Shown here one piece after another: positions 1 to 9,716 of a stretch of DNA of 19,661 bases. The notes beneath the pieces were generated by a model that ran no database searches, was not told where the DNA came from, and was given only the letters and a program-made list of their open reading frames with translations. The DNA is from Cladosporium sp. IMV 00045 (taxonomy: Eukaryota; Ascomycota; Dothideomycetes; Cladosporiales; Cladosporiaceae): NCBI GenBank assembly GCA_001931905.2, contig MSJI02000311.1:1-19661 (forward strand). The letters are read 5' to 3'. Position numbers and translations under genes: made by a program. How positions within the stretch are numbered: the first letter of the stretch is position 1; each line of letters opens with the position of its first letter.

Positions 1-271
1 TTTTGGAAGACTTCGTTGACAGATCGCAAGTATCGAGAAGATTCCCTGTCCGTTCCCTGAACTTCGAAGCTTACCATGACGACTTGTTTGGCTGGAATGC
101 AACATGTTGGTGGAGCGACGTTGGGGTCGTACGACTTGATATGCATGCAAGCATTCGAAATGGATGAACATTGGGTGGCACACATCCCTTGCCTCATTGT
201 GGTGTACAAAGGTATATTGGAGGCTGCAACAATACGAGTTCTTGACTGAACTCGAAGACTCAATTGCCAAA
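1..271. other. Left-edge sequence upstream of the pore-forming-like gene; no gene assigned
   Basis: The + strand is open from base 3 to a TGA at 162-164. A second frame opens at 164 and runs into the gene that follows. Neither peptide looks like a known protein. The first stretch (Trp-rich near bases 90-115) could be the end of an upstream gene or an N-terminal exon of the next one. Possible splice signals exist (a GTACGA at 129, an acceptor-like GAAG near 259), but no joint is convincing. I treat the stretch as probable promoter or 5' leader. Confidence 0.3.
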
Positions 272-1288
272 ATGTCTCTCGACGAAAGAGGCTACGAGCT
301 GAAGAACCTCATCAAAGGCGTCAGTGAGCGCATCGATCATGTTTGGTCTTTGACTTCCCGTGGGGATTCAGTTGCTCCGGAACAAGCACTGCTAACCGCC
401 GACTCGACGCTTCAACCCCTTGTGGCGTACACAAAGCCAGACGCAGATGGAGCCAAAGACGAAAAAGGAAATTTGCTCGTGAAGAGGACTTGGTATTGCC
501 TGCTCGCGACGACAATCTCATTCAACGTGCCCCAAGGCTATCATGCTGGAGACGATAGTATCTCCGTTCGAAAGGGCCGAGTGAGGGTGTCGATTACGGC
601 GCAGCACGAGGGCATCGGAAATGCCAAAACGAATGAGAGGAGTGCAACTTGGAGAGTCGTTGGGAATGATCATTCACCAAAAAACACCGCGGCATCAAAA
701 TCAGTGTACGTCGACGCCGGCTGCAGTCCAGATGACTTGGCCAATCCCATGACTATTCTGACATCTGACAGGTCCAACTCTGTTTCTACAGATATCGGAG
801 CAAATGTGGGCTTCTTTGGAGAAACGCGTAAGTGATCATGTTGGCCTCCAGCCCTCGAAGGTCTCAACGCTAACCATCTCAAAGCGCAAGGAGGAGTTAG
901 CTTCAGCAAGAGCTTCTCCAACACGCTATCGGAAACAATAGCCGACTGCGAAATTCTGGCTAACCAAGAAGACTTGCGTCGGACTTCGTTTTGGGTCTTC
1001 GATTACTCGAGCATGGATGACAGTCCCGCCGCCAAGTCGGGGTTTAATGTCACTTTCCAATCAATGTGGTCGTTCTCGAACACATTGCCCGAGAAAGAAC
1101 AGCCCCTAACTGGCGAGAACCAGATTGCTCTGGACAAGATGGCTTTCAAGATCAAAGTCACCTGGGAGCCTAGGGTGATTGAAAAGATTGGACCTCGCGC
1201 TGTTGAGCCTGCAAGATTCGCTGATGCCGCCAAGTTTGTTTGGAATGTGGATTGGCATGGCACAGAGATTCCTCAGACTGCGTTATGA
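272..1288 (+). CDS. Leukocidin/hemolysin-like beta-pore-forming protein (putative)
   Basis: Two exons, 272-827 and 885-1288, give 319 aa. The intron 828-884 (57 nt) has a GTAAGT donor, a GCTAAC branch-like site and an AAG acceptor, and it restores the frame as GETP/QGG. Start: ATG 272 has AAA before it; an in-frame ATG at 164 would add 36 poorly coding residues. The product is rich in short beta-strand patterns. Residues 166-205 form a Gly/Ser-rich stretch alternating with hydrophobic residues (contains ANVGFFGETPQGGVSFSKSF), which is how stem regions of the leukocidin class look. Near the C-terminus, FKIKVTW (273-279) and FVWNVDWHG (303-311) match the style of the closing strands of that family, and the protein ends just after them, so the 1288 stop looks natural. 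Length fits the mature family (about 300 aa). No signal peptide is visible from either start, unlike secreted bacterial members, so export would be unconventional or a 5' exon is missing. The family call rests on pattern recall only. An unrelated beta-rich fungal protein is the alternative. Confidence 0.55.
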
Positions 1289-1567
1289 AATGTTGGCGGT
1301 GGCAATTTTTGGCAATCAGATTGATAATGATTCATCTATAGGGTATGTTGTCCGTCGTGCAGCAGCAGCCAGCAAGTCCAAAATCGTGCACGGTAATAGA
1401 ATGATGATCATACCTCGCATGATACAGGAATTGTGTAACCGTTGGCAACCTCAGCATTCCGGTGCCTATCTGTCGGTCGGTATATTTGCCTCATCTTTTC
1501 GTATCCCATGTCCCCCAACTCATGCTCCCTGAAAGTTCGTAAATCGCCCATTAAGTTTCATGTGCAG
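1289..1567. other. Gap between the two left-hand genes; 5' boundary of the second gene unresolved
   Basis: The next gene's coding frame runs backwards from 1615 to a consensus-like acceptor (TTTCATGTGCAG, ending 1567) and hits a TAA at 1552. That suggests an upstream exon that I could not place. An open frame at 1179-1532 exists on the + strand but overlaps the previous gene and its composition is not convincingly coding. No phase-matched donor of good quality was found. Confidence 0.3.
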
Positions 1568-1614
1568 GCTATGATATCGATGGTGCATCCATCGAGTTAA
1601 CATTGCAAATCGGC

Positions 1615-3563
1615 ATGTCGTCAACGGAGGGCGGAGACCAGGGCCTGAGCTTCTTGGAGCCTGACATTCTGACAAGACTGCTTTACCATGGCTGGGAGGG
1701 ATCTATGGCATCCAATGGGACGTACCATCCGATCACGCTACCACCATACAATCGGCTCAACTCCAAAGAAGCTCAAGCTTGGGTGGCCGAAGTTACCAGG
1801 ATTCTGACTTCACCACAGCCAAACCTGGACATGAGGTCGGCTCTCGACTACCCTTTCATCAGCAACGACGGTAAAGGGCATCTTATTCTCAGTGAGTATG
1901 CTCCGAAAGCATGATGGCAGATCTAGCTGACTCTCTACGCTCCAGTCCAGACTACGGAGTTCGCTTTCAATGGTGTTGCAGGCCAGAACACTGCGAGAAA
2001 TGCCATCAATTATGAATACTTTGAAGTCTGCCTGCAGGGGGTGGCAAAGCTCATAAAAGGTCACAGGAGTGGCACGAATCCAGAGCCCACGATTTGCTTG
2101 GCGATGAGCTCAGTCGTTGCATATCCAGCCCATACCGATGCCGGGGGTCGCATTATGGCAGAGAACGCACTATTCGTGACGAACAACAAGATCGAAGGTT
2201 TCCAAAAGATCGTCAAACATGCGCCTTCCGACTTTGGGGATGGTTGGGATAATCAACGGTACTTTGACAACAATCCGAAGGGCAAGATCTCCGTCAACAG
2301 CGCAGAGTGACTGAAAGACCATACCCATTCTATCGCAGACTTCAACCTCAAAGGCGGTACGATTGCCATGGGCTTTGGCACATGTCTGGACTCGAGTGTC
2401 GAATTTTACCCGGGCACTCACATGATCGTGTTTTCGGGGGCCGGTATGAAAGATTACGGCGTCGTTGATAATGGCAACGGTGGATTTTTCTGGAACGATA
2501 TAAATCACAGTCACGACCCAGGAAATAACGGCCCAGGCTGGCGAACATGGGATCCTCCCGCCCCTAGCATCGGTGAAGCGCGCCTCACCTACAAGTTGAT
2601 GGAGGAGTACAAGGCTGTCCTTGCTTCCAACGGCAAAGATGCTGGCGAGATCACCGCTGCAACCACAGAGGCGACTGAGAACCCTAGCGCTCTGAAGAGA
2701 GGCCTCATGGAAGCCAAATACGAGCAACACCTGGCCGCGGACGGATTGGCAGCTGATGTAATCAGGAGAAAGATTGATTTGTCTCGTAGAGATCCTGCTG
2801 AGATGAACCAAAGGTTGGCCACGGATAACTGGAGTTGGCCTGCTGCTGCCACAGGTCGGCCATGGTGGAGCAACAGGCTTGAAGGCCAAGATATGTTATT
2901 GCGGTGGGAGAAAGCGCTCCGGGACCAAGGCAAGACATATGAAGAAATTAACGACATTCGGGCGCTGGGCCCAAGTATGGCCGAAATGCAGCATGTCCTC
3001 GAAGGCGTGGGTGTCATCTGGCCGCCTGGATTGACCGAAATGGCCACTACCGCTCGGCGGACTACATCCGTCTCGAAGGTGGCATTTCCTGCGGCAAAGC
3101 TCGACCAATTCCGAGCAAACTTCCAATGATCCCCAAAGGAGAAATCCTTCCGTTCGTCCAGATGCATCTATTCCAGGACTAGAAAGATATCGTCGTCACG
3201 TACAACCAAGCCGTGGCTCGTGCAACCATCATTGGCGAGCCCGAACCTACTACTGTTGAAGAAATTCTTGCTCTGTACAAATCTGCAAAGGAAAAAGCCG
3301 AGGCTGACAGCACTGCGTTCACACAGAGAACATGGGCTGAGGAAGTTTTCAAGAACCGGTCACAGGTGCGAGACTTGTCAGCGAGCTTAGGCAGCCACGA
3401 TGTTATTCCGAGGGGGAACGAAAGTGGTGGTGGAGGCGGCGGTGATCCATCGAACCCTGATCCCAAGCCCGACGATCCGGCGCATCCTAAGCCGATTGAG
3501 CATCCCGAGCATCCTGACCATCCAGAACACCATGAGCATCCTGGAGAACGGGGAAGACATTAA
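1615..3563 (+). CDS. Uncharacterised multi-exon protein with Gly6 linker and His/Pro-rich acidic tail
   Basis: I do not recognise this family. My model has exons 1615-1891, 1946-2281, 2339-3078 and 3183-3563, totalling 577 aa. Intron 1 (1892-1945) is clear, with GTGAGT and CTCCAG. Intron 2 (2282-2338, 57 nt) needs a GC donor (G|GCAAGA) and removes an in-frame TGA at 2308. Intron 3 (3079-3182, 104 nt; AAG|GTGGCA to ACTAG) skips a TGA at 3127. All phases agree, but introns 2 and 3 are inferred. If intron 3 is wrong, the product ends at 3129. The start is uncertain: 1615 is the first in-frame ATG, but coding-like sequence reaches 1568. Visible features are no clear signal peptide or membrane segment; a Trp/Gly-rich middle (GPGWRTWDPP); an alpha-helical, Lys/Glu-rich region from about residue 275 onwards; Gly6 at 533-538; then a Pro/Asp/His/Glu tail with repeated HPEH/HPDH units (about 557-570). 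It lies same-strand, directly downstream of the pore-forming-like gene, so joint function is possible but unproven. Confidence 0.5.
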
Positions 3564-3982
3564 CGAAAGCGATTCATAATCGAAATCTTGAAGCCCCTTT
3601 CGCGTTAGTTGGCAAAGACCTGGTGTATTCCTAGGAGAGGCTACACCAATGCTCCCAGATTAGCACGATCTATTAGTAACACTCTGTAGAAGCCAAGGAC
3701 AGAGCTTGGGTCAAGAATCGTCGAATGACTTGTGAGAGCGCACATGGAGAAGACATGAGGCAGGCGTACGAGGTCGATCTTCTAAAGGCCGTTCGACTCA
3801 AGGACTGAAAATTGAACTTGCTAAAAAGACAAAAGTAACATTCACTGACATGAAGAATCTGCTATTGCCTTGCACCACGCCCCTGTACATGATTAGCTCG
3901 GATCGCTGCAAACTGAATCAGAGCCGAAGAGCCCATTTGGCGAACGCACCAATTGACATGATTATCGTACGCATCATCATTC
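3564..3982. other. Intergenic region between convergent genes
   Basis: These 419 bp lie between the stop of the orphan gene and the stop of the App1-like gene on the opposite strand. Only short, unconvincing open frames are present. It should hold both 3' UTRs. I saw no repeat or RNA gene. Confidence 0.5.
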
Positions 3983-5337
3983 CTAAGCATTCAGCCGAGA
4001 AATCCTCTCCGCCACCTCCTTTGGATCAGTGAAGACATGCCAAATATTCCTGTCGACACCCTCAAAAGCCTTCTCGAATCTTTCGTCTCCATTCTTAGTC
4101 TCCTCATCCATACCCGCAATTCCTGTCACCTTGCGGACGAATATTGCACCGACCCATCCTGGAAACTTGCGTGCACAGTCGCCGTAAGCTTCGGGGTCTG
4201 ACTGCGTGGAATCGCCAATTAGAACCGTCTTCCGTTGCGGTAGCCAAGAGTGCACCTTCTCGATTCTATCCGACTTGTACTCTCGAGTACCCTCCCTGAG
4301 GGAGGCTATCAGGCCTCCTAAGTTCTGCCACGAAGCGTCGCGCAGAACAAGCGGACCGGATGGGAAATGGGTTGTGCGGAACGTGCGGAGGAATGGGTAG
4401 AGGTTGTATGGCGAAGCGGACAGGTAGAGGAAGGCAGGATCCTGAAGCTGGGATTTGATCTGGGAGTAAAGCTCTGGCATGCCGGCGACTGGCTCGGGTT
4501 GCTCCACGCAAAAAGTGTTTCGGAGAATGCCTAGTGGTGAGGTGGTCTGCGTGACCTTGATCGTGTCGTCGATGTCGCTTATGACGGCCCAGCCGGTGGG
4601 TTCAACGAGGTGTGTCTTGCTCTCGAGACCGAATGGTGGAGGCAAATGGGCCGCCGTCGCCTGAATATGGGAGCCCGATGGCCTGAAAGCTGTTAGTCGC
4701 GATGCAATCCGACTTTTACGGTGACCGCCACTCACTGAATTCCAAGATCTTCCACTTCAGAGCTGTATCCACTCTGATTGCTCGGTCCGAGCGAAAGTGT
4801 CTCTTTGCCGTCTACGGTGATGTCGAGGGTGCGATTAGGCAGGATCTGGTCGGCAAATGGCTGTAAGCGCTTTGCCATGCGTTTCTGCAGCTCCTCGTTG
4901 TCTAGACTCAAGTCCAACGAGTCTGCCACCATGGCGACGGCCCTCGAAACATCCTTGCCAGAGTTCTTAATGAAGTAGCATGCCACCCATTCAGCTTTCC
5001 ATTTCTCGCCTTCCCGAAAAGCTATGTTATCGAGAATCCAGACATTGTGCAAAGCCGGGTCTACGGGCTTGGGCTTGTCCCATCTGCAGACTACTGCGTG
5101 AGCTTGGGGGAACGAACACGACGCAACACTTCCAACTTACGGAAACGTGATTGGAAAGCGATCAAATAAGTCGGGCAGCCAGGAGGTCAGATCTTCTGGC
5201 ACATCGGGAGACCAAGGCGAAGAGCGTGCGATGCCCCCGGCGTGGAGCAGGTCGACCGTAGCTCGCCTTCCCTGGGAGATGATCTCCTGGAAGAGAGCCA
5301 TTCTCCGCTTCAGCTTTGCAATGTCAGTAATCGCCAT
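3983..5337 (-). CDS. App1-type phosphatidate phosphatase catalytic-domain protein
   Basis: Three exons on the minus strand (5337-5141, 5083-4736, 4682-3983) give 414 aa. Introns are 5140-5084 (GTAAGT...TCTGCAG) and 4735-4683 (GTGAGT...CTTTCAG); both keep frame (ITFP/WDKPKP and GIQ/PSGSH). The C-terminal half is the App1 catalytic domain (DUF2183), a HAD-fold Mg-dependent phosphatase. It shows motif I DIDDT at 218-222 (DxDxT nucleophile), a downstream LYLSASPYNLYPFL segment holding the motif II serine, a conserved Lys in REYKSDRI, and the terminal acidic motif GDSTQSDPEAYG. In yeast, App1 dephosphorylates phosphatidate to diacylglycerol and associates with cortical actin patches through partners at its C-terminus. 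This protein is shorter and lacks the Pro-rich C-terminal tail, so it is probably one of the ascomycete App1 paralogues and not the direct orthologue. The N-terminal 200 residues are family-specific, with no signal peptide. It ends 420 bp from the orphan gene's stop. Confidence 0.88.
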
Positions 5338-6106
5338 TTTGCTTGTGATTTGAGGAATGAATTACAAGACTCAGAAGAGTTCCACAGTCAGGCGAATGAT
5401 TGCCTTATGAAGCTCTCACTGTTTGTCGCACGTGGCCAGAGTCGGCGGTGTCTGTGTTTCAGACGCAAGCGCAGCAGACCTTGTGAGCGTAGCCTTCGTG
5501 GGTGGCGAGAGGATCATTCGATGTGTAGCCAAGCAGAAAGTGAGTCTCGCGAGCAAGACAGCTGTTGTGAGGTGTGAGTCTGCAGGCAGGACGGCCGGTG
5601 GTGTTGTGTTTGAAGCGTGACCTCTGGCGTATGGCGGGTGATCTCCAAGCCACAGCCGGCAGGCATCACGCTCCCCTGCATGTCCCATGAAACCTGAATG
5701 GCTCGCCGATCGACATGGCGCTCGGAATCGTCTTCACGTTATGAGAATGGCAGTGGCGATTAGTGTGGATTATATCTCCTAGCTTGAAGGTGTAGCAACC
5801 TGATCTCCTCAAGTCGACGGACGGTGTAGGAGGTAAGAAGCAATCAATCTGCACTCATCGTGAGAGGTGGATCGAGAATCTTCAAGTCGAGCCCGCAATA
5901 ATGATGATCTTCCTCAACGCTAACAGCAAATGGTTACGTCAGAACCCTGTGAGTATCATTGATGAGATGCTAGAGAAAACATCTCAAATTAAGACGAAGG
6001 TAATAAAATCCATACAAACAAGAAGGGCGATTCTACATTCGCCATCATCGGACAACTTCATCGGCGTCCAAAAAGAGACATAAAGTCTACGGACAAATAA
6101 ACGAAA
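5338..6106. other. Divergent intergenic region between App1-like and LDH genes
   Basis: This 769-bp region separates two genes transcribed away from each other, so it should hold both promoters. Several overlapping open frames of 60-110 codons occur on both strands but none resembles a protein. The last 200 bp before LDH are A-rich, ending in ACAAATAAACGAAAATG, a good fungal translation-start context. I saw no repeat or RNA gene. Confidence 0.5.
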
Positions 6107-7191
6107 ATGCCCCAACCCATTCTTTCCACTCGCATAGCCATCATCGGCGCTGGCTCAGTCGGCTCGACCATCGCCTACACACTACTCAACAACCCTGTCG
6201 CCAGCGAGATCTTGCTCGTCGATCCGCAAGAGGAATTTCGCGATGCCCAAGTCCAAGACCTTAGCGATGCGACCTACCACGGCAATACTTCCACGCACGT
6301 CAGAGCCGGGACTCATGCCGAGGCGGGTCAGTGCGATATCATCGTCGTGACCGCGGGGGCGAAGCAGAAGAAAGGTGTGTGTGAAAGTAATCATTGTCGG
6401 AGACCATGATGTTTTGGTGAATTAATGAATGACATGAGCTGACTTCCCGCCGCGCAGGGGAATCTCGCACGGACTTGATTGGCCGCAACCAATCTATTTT
6501 GCAAAGCGTTATATCTGACATGAAGCCATTTAACTCCAAGGCTATTCTGCTCCTTATTGCCAATCCTGTCGATATTCTCACCTACTTCGCTCTTCAGTAC
6601 TCCGGTCTGCCGAAGACGCAAGTCATCGGTAGTGGTACGTTCCTCGACTCTGCGCGTTTGAGAGGCGCTTTGGCGACCAAAGCTGGTGTTGCAGCAAGCT
6701 CCATCGATGCTTTCGTGTTGGGAGAACACGGCGAATCGCAAATCGTAAGTGAATTGCGAAGGCAGACATCGTCGCGATCTTTCGAAGGGCCATTCAATGC
6801 TAACAATAATTAGGTCGCATGGTCTAGCGCCTCCATCGCTGGAATCCCACTCCATCTCTTCCCTGCCACGAAATCGCTTGATCGCGAGGCCATGGCCAAT
6901 GACACAAAGCAAAAGGCGTCCGCCTTGATCAACTCGAAAGGCTCTACCGAGTTTGGCATTGGCAGCGTGACATCGAGCATTTGCAAGTCGATCTTGTTCG
7001 ATCAGCGCAACGTCCGTCCTGTCAGTATCTTTAACGAAGACTTGAACGTTTGCCTGAGCAAGACTGTGGTGCTCGGGCGGCAAGGAGTGGAAAATATTTT
7101 GCAGCTGCCGCTCAATGAAGAGGAGAGTAGCGCGCTGCAACAGTCGGCCAAGCAATTGAGGGAAGTGATTGAAGAGGCTGAGAGCCACTAG
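6107..7191 (+). CDS. NAD-dependent L-lactate dehydrogenase
   Basis: Three exons (6107-6374, 6458-6744, 6814-7191) encode 310 aa, the normal size for a cytosolic L-LDH. Introns are 6375-6457 (GTGTGT...CGCGCAG) and 6745-6813 (GTAAGT...ATTAG); both are frame-consistent (KK/GESR and SQI/VAW). It interconverts pyruvate plus NADH with L-lactate plus NAD+. The Rossmann motif GAGSVGS is at 14-20 and Asp39 follows strand 2 (LLVD), indicating NAD over NADP. The substrate loop reads AKQKKGESR: Gln87 occupies the position that is Gln in lactate and Arg in malate dehydrogenases, and Arg93 is the mobile-loop Arg. Asn125 (IANP), Asp153/Arg156 (DSAR) and catalytic His180 (GEHG) are all present. The sequence is of the bacterial-like LDH clade, not the MDH-derived LDH of Mucorales, as far as motifs show. 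It is tail to tail with the F-box gene, only 49 bp apart, so the 3' UTRs probably overlap. Confidence 0.9.
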
Positions 7192-7240
7192 TGGTTTATG
7201 CGATGAGAATCTTTGTAATCGTAATCATCGTAGAATTGCT

Positions 7241-9067
7241 TCAGTCGTCAGGATACTCGTCCCGAATGTTGCTCACAAAGGACTTTTGAGATTCATCCCA
7301 GCGCTTGAAGTATCGACCCGCAAGATCGAGAAGATCCTCGGAAGGTGGATCGGTCGTCGGGCGGATGTTTTCCTCCGCAACGTATCGCACGCTCTTGTCG
7401 TCGGCACTTGTGATCAATTGTCAGTGATGTCCTTCCACAAAATATGTACCCTCGTCAACTTACACGACGTTGTAAAATGGCTGCTCCCTGCCCTGTGGCA
7501 GATCATCCACGCCCATTTCCCGAATCCAGCGATCTTCTGCGCTGCACCTCAGATCCCAACCGATGATGAAACCCTCGTAACCGAACCGTCTATGTCGGAA
7601 ATGGGCACCAATGTTATAGCTGACGCGCAAAGTGTTGTCTCCGCGCGGGCTGGGGGCTTTCTTATTGTTGTCCGCAGTCCTTGCGGTCATGACCAGATGT
7701 GTTAGAATGGGATGCTCCCTTTCGTCTACGAACATAGGCAGGACTGTGTTCTCAATTAGACCAAGGTCCTCGGGGAAGTGAGACTGATGATGGTCTATCA
7801 GGTAAGGAAGGCACTGTTTGCGCCTGTGAATGGACGATGCCTGGGAGCTTCCGTCACCAAGGATCATCATAGACCAGAGCATGCTGTACCAGGCAGCTTC
7901 AAGGTCTGGCACGAGTGAGCGACGAGCCACAGCGTGTTCTTGGCCGCGAGCCACTTGCACGCTGTTCATGATGTTGCGACCGGTACGCAAGACGACTTCG
8001 AGCGTGGAAGTTGCGCCGAGGAAATATGCGTGCTGGTCAGTTGGTGCACCCATCTGTGAAAGCCGTAGGGACAGTGGTTCACGAGGCACTTCTTCGTGGG
8101 AGCGCCAAGGGTCCATGTGCATGATCTCGGGCTCCTCGTCGGTTTGCGGTGCCTTTGGTTTGCCATCAAGAGTCTGATCTTGCGGAGCCTCGATCACCGC
8201 GTGTACGTGAGCTGGGTAGTTGGAAGGTTTAGCGTTTACACCAAGTCTCCGAGCGACGGCGCAGTAAATCGCGACTGACTGGAGAGGCAGGCTTGTGTGA
8301 ATATCGTCGAAGAGGGCAATGCTGATGAAGTTGTTGCGCAACGCGTGGTAGTCGTTCTCGTTCGGGTTTCCGACAAGTTCTTGTGATCGCAGCCATTTCG
8401 CGATACTTTGCGCCTTCCTCCGAACGCTCAAATCGTCGAAGTCCTCCTCTTGCGAGCGAACGCATTCCGCGATCCTGTCCAGCTCGCGCGAGATGTCTGA
8501 CAGATCCCCGCGCTTGCCCGTCAGCACAAAGAGATCGTATGCGCCAAGGACCTCCTCCAGCGCCACCATCTGTTTCTTCTGCAGGCGTGTCCATTTCTCG
8601 ATAGCCGTGCCGCGGTGCAGCTGACCGAGAATCGCATTCGCATGATATCGCCGTGCCAATACGTCTTCAGCATCGTCCGGCGTCTCGTTGAGAAGGCGCA
8701 GCATTAGATCCTTGATGTCATAGCCCATGCTTGAGATCTTCTCCATACGCTGCAGGCGATATTGCTGCGTAAGCAGCAACTCGTCAAACAGCCGCCTTGC
8801 CTCTCGGTCAGTCCGCCACCGCAGATTGTACATTTGCCGCCACTGCATTTGCGCCGGCGGACGCCCAAGCTTCTCTTGCAAGTCATGATTTTGATTCCAG
8901 TACCGCCATGTTTCGATGCAATGCCGACGCCAGACCAGCGGCTCGTATGTGATTTTGTTGCAACGCTTGCAGGTTGCGCCAAAGGAGAGATTGGCTTGCG
9001 GCGGCAGGTTGTATACGATGGCTTCGAGGAGCTCGTCGGGGAGCTTGCGCATGGGCGAGGCCTCCAT
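7241..9067 (-). CDS. FBXO21-like F-box protein with SirB1-like and YccV-like domains
   Basis: Two exons on the minus strand, 9067-7464 and 7406-7241, give 589 aa. The intron 7463-7407 (57 nt) has a GTAAGT donor and lies inside the last domain; splicing joins QPFYNVV to ADDKSVRYVAEENIRP, which is exactly the YccV/HemD-binding consensus. An F-box sits at residues 6-50 (LPDELLEAIVYNLPPQANLS, with LVWRRHC closing it) and would bind Skp1 in an SCF ubiquitin ligase. The middle (about 215-330; NNFISIALFDDI, SLPLQSVAIYCAVARRLGV) matches the SirB1/transglutaminase-like core found in FBXO21, where the protease-type active site is not conserved. The C-terminal domain (about 475-570) begins VSYNIGAHFRHRRFGYEG. 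The known animal relative FBXO21 is a substrate receptor; the substrate here is unknown. The start at 9067 places the F-box right at the N-terminus. It shares a divergent promoter region with the Sec14-like gene. Confidence 0.87.
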
Positions 9068-9414
9068 GTTTGTGCTGCAATGCCTCGGTGAGGATGGCGG
9101 CCTTGGGGTGGTTTGGCGTTGGGAGCAGCAGGAACCGAGCGAAAGCGCGGCAGTCGTGGATTGCGAGGGTGAAGATGGCCCTTCAATGGTTAGAAGGCGA
9201 CTCCGGGCATGTCAATGGTGTCAGAGGACGGTGAGGATCTACCTCCGTTGTAGATCGAGCTGGTATATGACGCCACAGGGTAGGCTGGGTGAAGGCGGGA
9301 GAGTGATGACAGGATTGTGAGGGAGGGGATCTTCGTCTCTCGTAGCTGTCGTGACAGAGCAAGAAGGTGTATGGAAGTCCACACACGTCGGTCTTGCTGT
9401 TTTGAGTCGAATAC

Positions 9415-9441
9415 AATAATAATAATAATAATAATAATAAT
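9415..9441. repeat. (AAT)9 microsatellite
   Basis: Nine perfect copies of AAT (27 bp) lie in the divergent promoter, about 350 bp from the F-box start and 276 bp from the Sec14-like start. Such tracts vary in length between isolates. Confidence 0.95.
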
Positions 9442-9662
9442 GGCAAAAACAAAAAGCCTCCCTAGATGGCACCAAAAGCGCGAGAGTCGATTGGTAAATC
9501 AAGGTTGGTTAAGGTTAAATGTGGTTAGGTATTCTTCTTTCGCGGCATCTCGGAGCGCACAGCATCCGCCATGCGTCACAGGCCCGTCCACTCGTCACTC
9601 AGCTCTATTCCCAGCCCTACAATAACCTTAACCCGGCCCTGTCGACACCTCTCTTGCATACA

Positions 9663-9682
9663 TCTCCTCCTCCTCCTCCTCA
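9663..9682 (+). repeat. TCC/CTC trinucleotide tract in the 5' leader
   Basis: This pyrimidine-only tract of about six TCC units ends 34 bp before the Sec14-like start codon. It may be part of a CT-rich core promoter, common before fungal transcription starts, or the polypyrimidine tract of a leader intron ending at the following CAG. Confidence 0.7.
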
Positions 9683-9716
9683 GGACGATATCTGGGATAT
9701 CATCTTTCATTAGGCC

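Larger units (their letters stand above)
9068..9716. promoter_or_regulatory. 649-bp bidirectional promoter between F-box and Sec14-like genes
   Basis: The two flanking genes start at 9067 (minus) and 9717 (plus), so this segment must drive both. It contains an (AAT)9 tract, a CTCC-rich pyrimidine stretch just before the Sec14-like ATG, and a GATATC-TGG-GATATC direct/palindromic pair at 9687-9701. The pyrimidine run followed by CAG at 9681-9683 also looks like a splice acceptor, so a 5' UTR intron is possible. No TATA box was evident. Confidence 0.5.

Noticed and set aside
1179..1532. 117-codon open frame overlapping the end of the pore-forming-like gene
   Set aside because: It overlaps coding sequence in another frame, has unbalanced composition and no recognisable motif. 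It could only be real as part of an unseen exon of the next gene.
2170..3167. Long minus-strand open frames of 239 and 192 codons
   Set aside because: They mirror the orphan gene on the plus strand, overlap each other and show no domain. The plus strand carries the phase-consistent splice sites.
5416..5688. 90-codon minus-strand open frame and overlapping plus-strand frames between App1-like and LDH
   Set aside because: Three or more mutually overlapping frames in GC-rich sequence, none with a recognisable protein pattern.
6391..7188. 265-codon minus-strand open frame
   Set aside because: It is the antisense shadow of the L-lactate dehydrogenase exons and passes through its introns.
6107..7191. 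Malate dehydrogenase as an alternative call
   Set aside because: The specificity position in the loop is Gln (AKQKKGESR), as in lactate dehydrogenases, not the Arg of malate dehydrogenases.
7169..7705. 178-codon plus-strand open frame
   Set aside because: It lies antisense to the last two exons and the intron of the F-box gene, whose YccV-like domain is clearly coding on the other strand.
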